DNA of 33,881 nucleotides from an uncultured Lachnospiraceae bacterium (GCA_910585715.1 CAJUEX010000035.1:1-33881), one strand, 5' to 3'. Shown: positions 8,721-16,168, numbered from the stretch's first letter. Program-made: numbers and translations. Notes: generated from the letters alone by a model not told the origin.

Positions 8721-8942
8721 GTAACAATTCAGCCCTCAGCTTTTCAGACAGGCATCGGGACGGGGATTTTGCAGAACATGTTTCTGCGTCGCCACGCTCT
8801 CGCTCTGATAAAAACGCAGCAGTGCTAAGCTCGAAAGGACCCCGCTAAGCGCTGGCGCTTTTAAAAGGGCTCCTTTAGAAATCATGTTCTGCAAAATCCC
8901 CGTCCCGATGCCTGCCTGAAAAGCTGAGGGCTGAAATGTTGA
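8721..8942 (+). repeat. Long palindromic element A (63-nt arms, structured core)
   Basis: The left arm (8723-8785) and right arm (8877-8940) are near-perfect reverse complements: over 8730-8780 versus 8883-8933 only one position differs. The loop (8786-8876) contains a core (8797-8862) that is itself foldable: AAAAACGC against GCGCTTTT, and CAGTGCT against AGCGCTG. The same core recurs in element B at 14777-14843 on the other strand. The outer end starts with the GTAACAATTCAGCC motif shared with elements C, D and E. It lies 18 nt after the pyk stop. No protein is encoded. Confidence 0.85.
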
Positions 8943-8990
8943 TGATTGCCTGATTATTTTTACTACGGGGTGGAAATAATTAAGTGGTTA

Positions 8991-9019
8991 TTGTAAAATA
9001 CATATATAAAATATATAAA
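8991..9019 (+). promoter_or_regulatory. Candidate promoter for yaaR-holB-ricT-trmN6
   Basis: TTGTAA (8991-8996), a 17-nt spacer, then TATAAA (9014-9019), 33 nt before the yaaR start. The region is very AT-rich, so chance matches are possible. Confidence 0.5.
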
Positions 9020-9051
9020 TATGAGCCGAATTCACCAAGGAGGTGGGGCCA

Positions 9052-9495
9052 ATGGATATAAAAGTAAATCAAACAAGCCCGGCTGCAGCAGCAGCTCCTG
9101 CGTCTTCCGGCGTACAGCAGGGCGACAGCGCTTTTAAGTTTATGCTGGCAAGCAATATAGAGGAAAAGGACCTGCAGGTCAGGCTTACTGCCATGATGGA
9201 GGAAATTACCAGACAGGGTGATAAAATTTCCAGACATATGGATGTAAGGGATATGAAAAAATACCGGGGGCTGATTAAGAGCTTTTTGAATGAAGTAGTT
9301 ACAAGGAGCCATGAGTTTTCAAGGGAAAATTTTTTGGACAAAAGAGGACGGCACCGGGTATATGGGATTATAAAGCTGGTAGATGAGAATCTGGATGAGC
9401 TGGTAAAGGAACTGATAAAGGATGAAAAGGATCATATGGCCATTTTAAGTAAGATTGGAGAGATTCGCGGCCTGCTGTTGGACATTTTTACTTAG
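9052..9495 (+). CDS. yaaR: YaaR-family protein (DUF327)
   Basis: A 147-residue protein recognised as YaaR by the pattern RGLIKSFLNEVV, the segment FLDKRGRHRVYGIIKLVDENL and a mainly helical acidic C terminus. Function unknown; in Bacillus the gene also lies just before holB. The N terminus has a low-complexity Ala run (AAAAAPAS), probably disordered. Start: ATG 9052 is 5 nt after a perfect AAGGAGGTGG; an upstream GTG at 9043 lies inside that site and was rejected. Next gene 24 nt downstream. Confidence 0.85.
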   Translation: MDIKVNQTSPAAAAAPASSGVQQGDSAFKFMLASNIEEKDLQVRLTAMMEEITRQGDKISRHMDVRDMKKYRGLIKSFLNEVVTRSHEFSRENFLDKRGRHRVYGIIKLVDENLDELVKELIKDEKDHMAILSKIGEIRGLLLDIFT

Positions 9496-9519
9496 AACGG
9501 TGAATGGAGAGGATAGTCT

Positions 9520-10509
9520 ATGGCAGATTTTAAAGATATTATCGGACAGGAACAATTGGTAGAGCATTTGCAAAATACCATAAAAACAGGAAAGGTTGCC
9601 CATGCTTACATTATTAACGGAGAAAGAAGCTGCGGAAAGGAATTTGTAGCAAGAGTATTTGCGGCAGCGCTGCAGTGTGAGGAGGAAGGGGACAGGCCCT
9701 GCGGCAAATGCCGTTCCTGCAAGCAGGCGCAGAGTCAGAACCAGCCGGATATTATAACAGTCCTTCATGAAAAGCCAAATACTATCGGGGTTGAGGACAT
9801 AAGGACAAAAATAAATCATGATATTGGTATAAAACCATATAGCAGCCCCCGAAAAATTTATATTATGAACGAAGGGGAAAAAATGACAGTGCAGGCGCAG
9901 AATGCCCTGTTAAAAACTTTAGAGGAGCCTCCCGCATACGCAGTCATTATGATTCTTACAACAAATTTAGAGACGCTGCTTCCCACTATTTTAAGCAGAT
10001 GTGTTGTATTGAATATGAAGCCGGTAGCTGACGAAAAAATAAAACGGTACTTAATGGAAGAACAGCACGTTCCCGAATATAAAGCGGACGTCTGTGTGGC
10101 TTTTGCAAGAGGAAATCTGGGAAGGGCAAAGGCTCTTGCAACCAGTGAAGAATTTGATAACATAAAAAATGAAGCAGTTACCCTTTTAAAATATATTCGC
10201 GATATGGAAATTCATGAAATTGTGACGGCCATTAAAAAGATATCCCAGTACCAGTTTGAAATTAACGATTATCTGGACATTTTGTCAGTATGGTATCGGG
10301 ACGTGCTTTTGTTTAAGGCAACAAATGATGCCAACCACTTGATTTTTAAGGAAGAGATACAGTATATTAGAAAGGTAGCGGACCACAGCGCCTATGAAGG
10401 CATTGAGATTATTCTGGATGCTTTGGAGAAAGCAAAGGCAAGGCTGAAAGCAAATGTGAATTTTGATTTGACTATGGAACTGCTTTTATTGACAATAAAG
10501 GAGAATTAG
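9520..10509 (+). CDS. holB: DNA polymerase III, delta' subunit
   Basis: A 329-residue clamp-loader subunit of the chromosomal replicase. N-terminal AAA+ fold with zinc-binding cysteines (CGKCRSC around residues 66-72), the NALLKTLEEPP motif and SRC (ILSRCVVLNM), all characteristic of delta'. The P-loop reads GERSCGKE, with Glu where an active ATPase has Ser or Thr, consistent with the usual non-ATPase role of delta'. Start follows GGAGAGG. It is separated from ricT by 1 nt, so the two are coupled. The order yaaR-holB-ricT matches Bacillus. Confidence 0.93.
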   Translation: MADFKDIIGQEQLVEHLQNTIKTGKVAHAYIINGERSCGKEFVARVFAAALQCEEEGDRPCGKCRSCKQAQSQNQPDIITVLHEKPNTIGVEDIRTKINHDIGIKPYSSPRKIYIMNEGEKMTVQAQNALLKTLEEPPAYAVIMILTTNLETLLPTILSRCVVLNMKPVADEKIKRYLMEEQHVPEYKADVCVAFARGNLGRAKALATSEEFDNIKNEAVTLLKYIRDMEIHEIVTAIKKISQYQFEINDYLDILSVWYRDVLLFKATNDANHLIFKEEIQYIRKVADHSAYEGIEIILDALEKAKARLKANVNFDLTMELLLLTIKEN

Positions 10510-10510
10510 C

Positions 10511-11428
10511 ATGATGAAAGTAATAGGCGTAAGGTTTCGGGTGGCAGGAAAAATTTATTTTTTTGACCCGTTACAATTCCCTATAAAAAGCGGGGACCAT
10601 GTAATTGTGGAAACGGCAAGAGGCGTAGAGTACGGAACGGTGGTAGGCGGTATCAGAGAGATAAAGGATGAGGATATTAACCAGCCTTTAAAGCCTGTTC
10701 TGCGTATTGCCACAAAGGAAGACGACCAGAAAGAAGCAGCTAACCGTTTAAAAGAAAAAGAAGCCTTTCAGATTTGCCTGGAGAAAATAGCCAAACATGG
10801 ACTTGAAATGAAGCTGATAGAGGCAGAATATACATTTGATAATAATAAGGTGCTGTTTTATTTTACAGCAGACGGAAGAATCGACTTCAGGGAGCTTGTA
10901 AAGGATTTGGCATCTGTGTTCAAAACAAGAATCGAGCTTCGCCAGATTGGCGTCCGGGATGAGACCAAAATTATCGGAGGCATTGGAATCTGCGGCAGAC
11001 CCCTTTGCTGCCACACTCATTTGTCGGAATTTGTTCCGGTTTCCATTAAAATGGCAAAGGAGCAGAATCTTTCCCTGAATCCTACCAAGATATCCGGCGT
11101 ATGCGGCAGGCTTATGTGCTGCTTAAAGCATGAGGAAGAGACATACGAATATTTAAATAAAAAGCTTCCCAATATCGGGGATTTTGTAACTACTGATGAT
11201 GGCTTGAAGGGCGAGGTGCAGAGCGTCAATGTGCTGAGACAGCTTGTGAAGGTCATTGTGGATGTGGATGATGAAAAAGAAATTCAGGAGTACCGGGTAG
11301 ACCAGCTTCGTTTCAAGAGACGTCATAAAAAGGAGAAAATGGACGTAAACGATAAGGAATTAAAGGAGCTGGAAAAGCTGGAGAAACAGGAAAAACAGGA
11401 AGGAAAATCAAAGCTGGATGACAATTAG
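10511..11428 (+). CDS. ricT: RicT/YaaT PSP1-domain protein
   Basis: A 305-residue PSP1 C-terminal-domain protein. Two cysteine groups (GICGRPLCC and GVCGRLMCC) carry the residues linked to [4Fe-4S] binding in Bacillus RicT. There RicT joins RicA and RicF and affects RNase Y function, sporulation and biofilm. The N-terminal segment VIGVRFRVAGKIYFFDP is typical. The C-terminal tail is a charged Lys/Glu run, probably disordered. ATG 10511 follows AAGGAG and overlaps no gene; its 3' end overlaps trmN6 by 11 bp. Whether ricA and ricF exist here cannot be seen. Confidence 0.9.
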   Translation: MMKVIGVRFRVAGKIYFFDPLQFPIKSGDHVIVETARGVEYGTVVGGIREIKDEDINQPLKPVLRIATKEDDQKEAANRLKEKEAFQICLEKIAKHGLEMKLIEAEYTFDNNKVLFYFTADGRIDFRELVKDLASVFKTRIELRQIGVRDETKIIGGIGICGRPLCCHTHLSEFVPVSIKMAKEQNLSLNPTKISGVCGRLMCCLKHEEETYEYLNKKLPNIGDFVTTDDGLKGEVQSVNVLRQLVKVIVDVDDEKEIQEYRVDQLRFKRRHKKEKMDVNDKELKELEKLEKQEKQEGKSKLDDN

Positions 11429-12179
11429 GGAGAAGGAAAGGCTGGATGATTTGGGAATCGGCGGATATGAGATTATTCAGAATCCGGAGGCTTTCTGTTT
11501 TGGCATGGATGCGGTGCTGCTTTCTGAATTTGTGAAAATCAGGGAGGGGGAAAAGGTTTTAGACCTTGGAACCGGGACCGGAATCCTTCCCATTCTGATT
11601 GCGGCAAAAACAAAGGCAGAGCATATTACGGGCATGGACATTCAGGAGTACAGTGTGGATATGGCGGCCAGAAGTGTAGAGCATAATGGGCTTTCCTCCA
11701 GAATAGATATTGTACAGGGGGATATAAAAGAAGCCTCTAAGCTGTTTGGCAGGGCGGTTTTTGATGCTGTCACCTGTAATCCGCCCTATATGATTGACGA
11801 CCATGGTTTAAAGAACCCGGCTGACTGCAAGGCGATTGCCCGCCATGAGATTTTATGCACCTTTGAAGATGTTGCAAGGGAAGCGGCAGCCCTTTTAAAA
11901 GAGGGAGGCAATTTCTTTCTCATACACAGACCCTTTCGCCTTGTTGAGATTGTAAATACTTTAACTCAATATAAATTGGAGCCAAAAACCATGCGGTTTG
12001 TATATCCGTTTGTGGATAAAGAGCCAAATATGGTGCTGATTCACGGAAAAAAGGGAGCAAGGTCCAGAGTGACCATAGAAAGACCGCTGATTGTATATAA
12101 AGAGCCCGGTATTTATACGGAAGAGGTTTCCGGCATTTATATACCAAAGGAGAACACTGCCAATGGAAAGCTGTGTTAA
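11418..12179 (+). CDS. trmN6: tRNA1(Val) adenine-N6-methyltransferase family (TrmN6/YabB)
   Basis: A 253-residue SAM-dependent methyltransferase: motif I DLGTGTGI (about 50-57), acidic SAM-ribose residue in GMDIQE, and catalytic NPPY in TCNPPYM. The NPPY motif and the GGYEIIQNPEAFCFGMDAV start identify the YabB/TrmN6 group, which methylates A37 of tRNA1(Val) in Escherichia coli. The start overlaps ricT by 11 bp, and no in-frame later start has a better ribosome site. In Bacillus yabB follows yabA in the same region. Exact target base here is inferred from the family. Confidence 0.87.
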   Translation: MTIREKERLDDLGIGGYEIIQNPEAFCFGMDAVLLSEFVKIREGEKVLDLGTGTGILPILIAAKTKAEHITGMDIQEYSVDMAARSVEHNGLSSRIDIVQGDIKEASKLFGRAVFDAVTCNPPYMIDDHGLKNPADCKAIARHEILCTFEDVAREAAALLKEGGNFFLIHRPFRLVEIVNTLTQYKLEPKTMRFVYPFVDKEPNMVLIHGKKGARSRVTIERPLIVYKEPGIYTEEVSGIYIPKENTANGKLC

Positions 12180-12180
12180 G

Positions 12181-12243
12181 GTAACAGTTTAGCCCTCAGC
12201 CTTCCCTACAGGAATTGGAATAGGCGGCAGACTGAACTGTTAT
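12181..12243 (+). repeat. Short inverted-repeat element C
   Basis: TAACAGTTTAG (12182-12192) pairs with CTGAACTGTTA (12232-12242), the one difference being a G-U pair. It begins with GTAACAGTTTAGCCCTCAGC, closely like the left end of element A, but lacks the long arms and core, so it may be a deleted copy. It fills the gap between the trmN6 stop and rsmI. Confidence 0.7.
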
Positions 12244-12269
12244 GTGTTAAGAGGATACCGGAGAGGATA

Positions 12270-13121
12270 ATGGAAGCAGGAAAATTATTTTTATGTGCCA
12301 CACCCATTGGTAATCTTGGAGATATCAGCAGGAGGGTGTTGGAAACATTAGAGCAGGCAGACCTGATTGCGGCGGAGGATACCAGAAACAGTATAAAGCT
12401 TTTAAATCATTTTGGTATAAAAAAGCCATTGACCAGTTATCATGAATATAATAAAGTAGAGAAGGCAGCAGCACTCATTGAAAAAATGAAGGCAGGCATG
12501 CGCATAGCCCTTATTACGGATGCAGGGACACCTGCCATTTCCGACCCGGGAGAGGTGCTTGTGAAAATGTGTCAGGAAGCCGGCATTGCAGTTACATCCC
12601 TGCCGGGACCTGCAGCCTGCATTACGGCGCTGACCTTATCGGGGCTTAGCACAAGGAGATTTTCCTTTGAAGGGTTTCTGCCTTCAGACAAGGGAGAGAA
12701 AAAACAGATTTTGGAGGAGCTTTCCAAAGAGACCAGAACCATGATTTTATACGAAGCCCCTCATCATCTGAAAAGAACCTTAAAGGAGCTTTATGAAGCG
12801 GTAGGAGACCGGAGGCTGACTCTCTGCAGGGAGCTTACCAAGAAATTTGAAACGGTTTTTCCCACCACTTTGCAGGAAGCCATTGCTTACTATGAGGAAA
12901 ACGAGCCCAGAGGCGAATATGTATTAGTACTGGAAGGCAAAAGCCTTTTGGAAATAGAAGAAGAAAAAAGGGAAGTCTGGCAGCAGATGTCAATTTCAGA
13001 GCATATGTCCCATTACGAGGAAAAAGGCATGGACCATAAAGCCGCCATGAAACAGGTGGCAAAAGACAGGGGCATTTCCAGGCGGGACGTATATCAATAT
13101 CTTGTTGAGAAAAACAATTGA
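12270..13121 (+). CDS. rsmI: 16S rRNA (cytidine1402-2'-O)-methyltransferase
   Basis: A 283-residue tetrapyrrole-methylase-fold enzyme that uses SAM to 2'-O-methylate C1402 in the ribosomal P site. Recognised by LFLCATPIGNLGD at the start, AAEDTRNS, ITDAGTPAISDPG and LPGPAACITAL, and the SFEGFLP segment. Length is normal for RsmI. Start: ATG 12270 follows GGAGAGG. It follows trmN6 as yabC follows the yabB/yazA pair in Bacillus, but no GIY-YIG yazA gene lies between. It is probably read through into acpP1, 32 nt downstream, since no terminator is visible. Confidence 0.94.
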   Translation: MEAGKLFLCATPIGNLGDISRRVLETLEQADLIAAEDTRNSIKLLNHFGIKKPLTSYHEYNKVEKAAALIEKMKAGMRIALITDAGTPAISDPGEVLVKMCQEAGIAVTSLPGPAACITALTLSGLSTRRFSFEGFLPSDKGEKKQILEELSKETRTMILYEAPHHLKRTLKELYEAVGDRRLTLCRELTKKFETVFPTTLQEAIAYYEENEPRGEYVLVLEGKSLLEIEEEKREVWQQMSISEHMSHYEEKGMDHKAAMKQVAKDRGISRRDVYQYLVEKNN

Positions 13122-13153
13122 CTGACAGCCTATGAATGAAAAAGGAGAAAAAA

Positions 13154-13387
13154 ATGTTAGAAAAAGTAAAAGAAGTCATTCAGGAGCAATTAAATCTGGA
13201 AGGAGTGGAAATTACGGAAGAATCTTCCTTTAAAGATGATTTAGGTGCGGATTCTTTAGATTTGTTTGAATTAGTCATGGCTTTTGAGGAGGAATATGGA
13301 ATAGAGATTCCTTCTGACGATTTGGAGCAGATTACAACAGTCGGCGCCGTTATAGAATATATTAAGAGTAAGGGCGTGGAAGCCTGA
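13154..13387 (+). CDS. acpP: Acyl carrier protein, copy 1
   Basis: A 77-residue ACP. S34 in GADSLDLFEL is the 4'-phosphopantetheine site. It carries growing acyl chains for type II fatty acid synthesis in the cytosol. It differs from copies 2 and 3 only at positions 8 (Val for Ile) and 16 (Glu for Asp). Start: ATG 13154, 7 nt after AAAGGAG; in-frame ATG 13136 lies before that site and was rejected. Unlike copies 2 and 3 it has no TTGACA promoter immediately upstream and probably depends on the rsmI transcript. Confidence 0.93.
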   Translation: MLEKVKEVIQEQLNLEGVEITEESSFKDDLGADSLDLFELVMAFEEEYGIEIPSDDLEQITTVGAVIEYIKSKGVEA

Positions 13388-13421
13388 ATCCAATAATTAA
13401 TTATTCGTATGTGAGGTATAA

Positions 13422-13814
13422 ATGGGCAGACAAAAAGCGATGATTTTATTTCTGATAATGATGACAGTCTCTGCAGTTTGTTTTGCGCCAAAAGAGTTTG
13501 CATTTGTCACATCCCATAAGATAAGCGGTATTATTTGTTCAGACGGATATACAAAAGAATTTGCAAAATTGTTTTCTAAAAACAGTCATTATTATTATAC
13601 GGTAGAATATAAAGTAAATGGAAGAAAATATATATCAGAGAAATATGAGAGAAGTAATGGCAGGTTACAAAAGGGAGATATAGTGACGATTCATTACAAT
13701 CCTTCCAAGCCGGGGGACATAGTAGAAAGCATATTTCCAATAATTACTCCCAGCCTTTTTCTGATAACCATTATAGGAATAATAAGCATTAAAAATTCCC
13801 GTGAAAATATATAA
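13422..13814 (+). CDS. Small membrane protein, DUF3592-like, copy 1
   Basis: 130 residues with a hydrophobic N-terminal segment (about 6-22), a central extracytoplasmic-looking domain and a C-terminal hydrophobic segment (about 105-123). The pattern YKVNGRKYIS...GDIVTIHYNPSKP resembles DUF3592 proteins, which have no fixed function. It is clearly paralogous to the protein at 14141 (shared ICSDGY, VEY-VNG, LQKG motifs). Each follows an acpP copy, suggesting the acpP-plus-membrane-gene unit was duplicated. Gap of 34 nt from acpP1; ribosome site GTGAGG is moderate. Confidence 0.65.
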   Translation: MGRQKAMILFLIMMTVSAVCFAPKEFAFVTSHKISGIICSDGYTKEFAKLFSKNSHYYYTVEYKVNGRKYISEKYERSNGRLQKGDIVTIHYNPSKPGDIVESIFPIITPSLFLITIIGIISIKNSRENI

Positions 13815-13825
13815 AACAAAAAATG

Positions 13826-13854
13826 TTGACAAATATATATGCAGATAATATACT
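13826..13854 (+). promoter_or_regulatory. Sigma-A promoter of acpP2
   Basis: TTGACA (13826-13831), 17-nt spacer, TATACT (13849-13854). Consensus -35 and near-consensus -10 at ideal spacing. The downstream CTGATTGTCATA resembles the FabT-like box at acpP3 but is degraded. The unit is similar to the acpP3 promoter along its length, consistent with duplication. Confidence 0.85.
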
Positions 13855-13907
13855 CTGATTGTCATATTAATCCGAAAAAGAAAAGAAAAAGAAAAGGAGA
13901 AGCAAAT

Positions 13908-14141
13908 ATGTTAGAAAAAGTAAAAGAAATTATTCAGGAACAATTAAATTTGGATGGAGTAGAAATTACCGAAGAATCTTCTTTCAAAGATGATTTAGGT
14001 GCAGATTCCTTAGATTTGTTTGAATTGGTTATGGCTTTTGAAGAAGAGTACGGAATCGAGATTCCTTCCGATGACTTAGAGCAGATTACAACAGTTGGAG
14101 CTGTTATTGAATATATTAAGAGTAAAGGCGTAGAAGCTTAA
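13908..14141 (+). CDS. acpP: Acyl carrier protein, copy 2
   Basis: 77 residues, identical at protein level to copy 3, with pantetheine serine S34. The genes differ at about 25 codons, all silent, so the copies are old but held under strong protein-level selection or matched function. Start: ATG 13908 after AAAAGGAGAAGC; an in-frame start at 13839 would lie inside the promoter and was rejected. The stop overlaps the next start by 1 nt (TAATG), which couples the membrane protein gene to it. Confidence 0.95.
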   Translation: MLEKVKEIIQEQLNLDGVEITEESSFKDDLGADSLDLFELVMAFEEEYGIEIPSDDLEQITTVGAVIEYIKSKGVEA

Positions 14142-14572
14142 TGAATAGTAATACCAATGAAAAGGATGCTAAAATTGCCAAGGTAGTAGTTATCATTATG
14201 TTTATAGCATTTGAGGCTTTTCTGGCAACTATATGGCTGCCTGAAGAAATTGCATACTTTACTTCAGAGAAAACATCAGCCGTGATTTGTTCAGACGGCT
14301 ATGTAGATAAGTATCCCAGCCCCTTTACAAGGGGAAGTCATGACTATTACAACTACATGGTGGAATATGAAGTAAATGGACAAAAATATACTTCACAGCG
14401 CTACCGAACCGGAAACGGTAAATTGCAAAAGGGGAATGTGGTTACCCTTCATTACAATAGCTCAAATCCGCAGGATGTAAAGTACGTAAGACCACCAGTT
14501 ACAAGTGCAGTTTTAATAATCTGCACAATAGTAATTATATACGACCTTAGTAAAGATAAAACTTCCAAATAA
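14141..14572 (+). CDS. Small membrane protein, DUF3592-like, copy 2
   Basis: 143 residues, paralogue of the 13422 product. Hydrophobic segments near both ends (about 12-33 and 119-136) flank a domain with ICSDGY, MVEYEVNGQKYTS, GKLQKGNVVTLHYN. Function unknown. The ATG overlaps the acpP2 stop (TAATG), so its translation probably depends on acpP2. A terminator begins at its stop codon. Confidence 0.65.
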   Translation: MNSNTNEKDAKIAKVVVIIMFIAFEAFLATIWLPEEIAYFTSEKTSAVICSDGYVDKYPSPFTRGSHDYYNYMVEYEVNGQKYTSQRYRTGNGKLQKGNVVTLHYNSSNPQDVKYVRPPVTSAVLIICTIVIIYDLSKDKTSK

Positions 14573-14627
14573 AGGAACTGTTGCAAAAGTAGATAAATAA
14601 TCTACCGGAGCAGCAGCTCTTTTTTTG
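14571..14627 (+). terminator. Two-tier hairpin terminator
   Basis: AAAGGAACTGTTGC (14571-14584) pairs with GCAGCAGCTCTTTT (14610-14623) with one mismatch and two G-U pairs. An inner hairpin GTAGAT/ATCTAC (14589-14605) closes the loop, and seven Ts follow. It ends the acpP2 transcript. The 5' strand also resembles the sequence at 14643-14662 (about 15 of 20 positions), which may reflect an insertion-sequence end. Confidence 0.75.
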
Positions 14628-14642
14628 TGCTTGAAATATAGA

Positions 14643-14692
14643 AAGGGAGTGTCGCAAAAACATCAAATTATTTAATTAAGCGGCATCCCCTA
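14643..14692 (+). repeat. Imperfect hairpin next to element B
   Basis: GGGAGTGTCGC (14645-14655) can pair with GCGGCATCCCC around 14680-14690 with one mismatch and two G-U pairs. The motif GAGTGTCGCAAAA resembles terminal repeats of some insertion sequences, but no transposase is present. It may be a remnant or part of element B. Confidence 0.4.
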
Positions 14693-14735
14693 TTATTTTA
14701 CAAAAAATTCTTAACCGGCGCCCATTCGATACCCA

Positions 14736-14882
14736 GTAGGAGGCGGCAGGGCATATAAAAGTCTTAGGGGCCTTATAAAAACGCCAGTCCTTACGCATGG
14801 TTCCTTCATGCGTTAGTACTGTTGCGTTTTTATAGAACGAGAGTGTGCCCCTAAGACTTTTATATGCCCTGCCTCCTCCTAC
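14736..14882 (-). repeat. Long palindromic element B (35-nt arms, structured core)
   Basis: Arms 14736-14770 and 14848-14882 are reverse complements at 34 of 35 positions. The 77-nt loop, read on the minus strand, holds a core (14843-14777) matching that of element A: 28 of the first 31 aligned positions and 14 of the last 17 are the same. The core folds as ATAAAAACGC/GCGTTTTTAT, then CAGT/ACTG, then CGCAT/ATGCG with a GAAGGAACC loop. The arms have no similarity to those of A. Outside this element, 14883-14936 holds only a C-rich stretch. Confidence 0.85.
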
Positions 14883-14936
14883 GTCCCCCTCCAATCCCCC
14901 CCGCATAGCCAGTTCAAATTTTAAAAGCAAAAACAG

Positions 14937-14965
14937 TTGACAAATCCATACGCAGATAATATACT
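14937..14965 (+). promoter_or_regulatory. Sigma-A promoter of acpP3-fabK
   Basis: TTGACA (14937-14942), 17-nt spacer, TATACT (14960-14965). It is the same arrangement as the acpP2 promoter, including the GCAGATAATATACT stretch. It probably drives acpP3 and fabK, and perhaps the rest of the fab genes. Confidence 0.87.
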
Positions 14966-14979
14966 TTGATTGTCAAACT
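14963..14979 (+). promoter_or_regulatory. FabT-like operator at the acpP3 promoter
   Basis: ACTTTGATTGTCAAACT: a TTTGA-N3-TCAAA palindrome covering the end of the -10 and the expected transcription start. It closely resembles the FabT (MarR-family) box of streptococci and lactococci that controls fab genes. Binding here would block initiation. No fabT gene lies in the window. Confidence 0.6.
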
Positions 14980-15007
14980 ATTCCGGAAAAGAAAAGGAGA
15001 AGCAAAT

Positions 15008-15241
15008 ATGTTAGAAAAAGTAAAAGAAATTATTCAGGAGCAATTGAACTTGGATGGAGTAGAAATTACAGAAGAATCCTCTTTTAAGGATGATTTAGGT
15101 GCAGATTCCTTAGATTTATTTGAATTAGTCATGGCTTTTGAGGAAGAATACGGAATTGAGATTCCTTCTGATGATTTGGAGCAGATTACAACAGTTGGCG
15201 CTGTCATTGAGTATATCAAAAGCAAAGGTGTGGAAGCATAA
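15008..15241 (+). CDS. acpP: Acyl carrier protein, copy 3
   Basis: 77 residues, the same protein as copy 2, with S34 for phosphopantetheine. Start: ATG 15008 after AAAAGGAGAAGC. The stop at 15239-15241 directly abuts the fabK start, so the two are cotranscribed and probably coupled. This copy sits at the head of the fab gene run and is likely the main fatty-acid-synthesis ACP. Confidence 0.95.
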   Translation: MLEKVKEIIQEQLNLDGVEITEESSFKDDLGADSLDLFELVMAFEEEYGIEIPSDDLEQITTVGAVIEYIKSKGVEA

Positions 15242-16168
15242 ATGAAGACCAGAATCACGGAATTATTAGGAATTGAATATCCGATTATCCAGGGCGGCAT
15301 GGCATGGGTGGCAGAATACCATCTGGCAGCAGCAGCTTCCGAGGCAGGCGGCTTGGGTATTATCGGCGCAGGCGGCGCTCCCGCTGATTTTGTAAGGGAA
15401 CAGATACAAAAGGCAAAGGAATTGACGGATAAGCCCTTTGGAGTAAATGTGATGCTGATGAATCCGGAAGCAGATGCCATTGCCAAAGTGATTGTGGAGG
15501 AAGGCGTCAAGGTAGTCACTACCGGAGCCGGCAATCCCGGAAAATACATGGCAATGTGGAAGGAAGCCGGAGTAAAGGTGATTCCTGTAGTAGCCAGTGT
15601 GGCCCTTGCAAAAATGATGGAAAGAGCCGGTGCGGATGCAGTCATTGCTGAGGGTACGGAATCCGGTGGGCATATTGGTGCGGCAACTACCATGACATTA
15701 GTGCCTCAGGTGGTGGATGCGGTCAGCATTCCGGTTATTGCAGCAGGGGGCATTGGTGATGGAAGAGGCTTTGCAGCGGCTATGATGCTGGGGGCACAGG
15801 CCGTTCAGATGGGAACCAGATTTTTGCTTGCAAAGGAATGTGTGGTACATCAGAATTATAAGGATAAGGTTATTAAGGCAAAAGATATTGATTCCGAGGT
15901 TACGGGAAGAAGCACCGGACATCCGGTACGTTCCATCCGCAACAACATGACGAGAGAATATTTGAAAATGGAGGCGGAAGGCGCTACTTTGGAACAGCTG
16001 GAGCAGATGACTCTTGGCTCCCTGCGGAAAGCAGTTGTAGACGGCGATGTGGTAACAGGCACTATTATGGCAGGGCAGATTGCAGGTATGGTAAAGAAAG
16101 AACAGACTTGTAAGGAAATGATGGAAGAAATCATGTCTGAGGCTAAAGCTCTTTTAAAATGTGAGTAG
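15242..16168 (+). CDS. fabK: Enoyl-ACP reductase II (FMN-dependent)
   Basis: A 308-residue flavoprotein that reduces trans-2-enoyl-ACP in the last step of the elongation cycle. N terminus LGIEYPIIQGGMAWVAE, then GVNVML, catalytic H144 in GTESGGHIGA (the same number as in Streptococcus pneumoniae FabK), the phosphate-binding AAGGIGDGRG and GAQAVQMGTRFL. Length is typical. It replaces FabI, so the pathway should resist triclosan-type FabI inhibitors, by analogy. The start abuts the acpP3 stop. Confidence 0.94.
   Translation: MKTRITELLGIEYPIIQGGMAWVAEYHLAAAASEAGGLGIIGAGGAPADFVREQIQKAKELTDKPFGVNVMLMNPEADAIAKVIVEEGVKVVTTGAGNPGKYMAMWKEAGVKVIPVVASVALAKMMERAGADAVIAEGTESGGHIGAATTMTLVPQVVDAVSIPVIAAGGIGDGRGFAAAMMLGAQAVQMGTRFLLAKECVVHQNYKDKVIKAKDIDSEVTGRSTGHPVRSIRNNMTREYLKMEAEGATLEQLEQMTLGSLRKAVVDGDVVTGTIMAGQIAGMVKKEQTCKEMMEEIMSEAKALLKCE

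Noticed and set aside
14676..14930. Minus-strand open frame of 84 codons
   Set aside because: It lies across palindrome B and has no ribosome site; the repeat structure explains the sequence.
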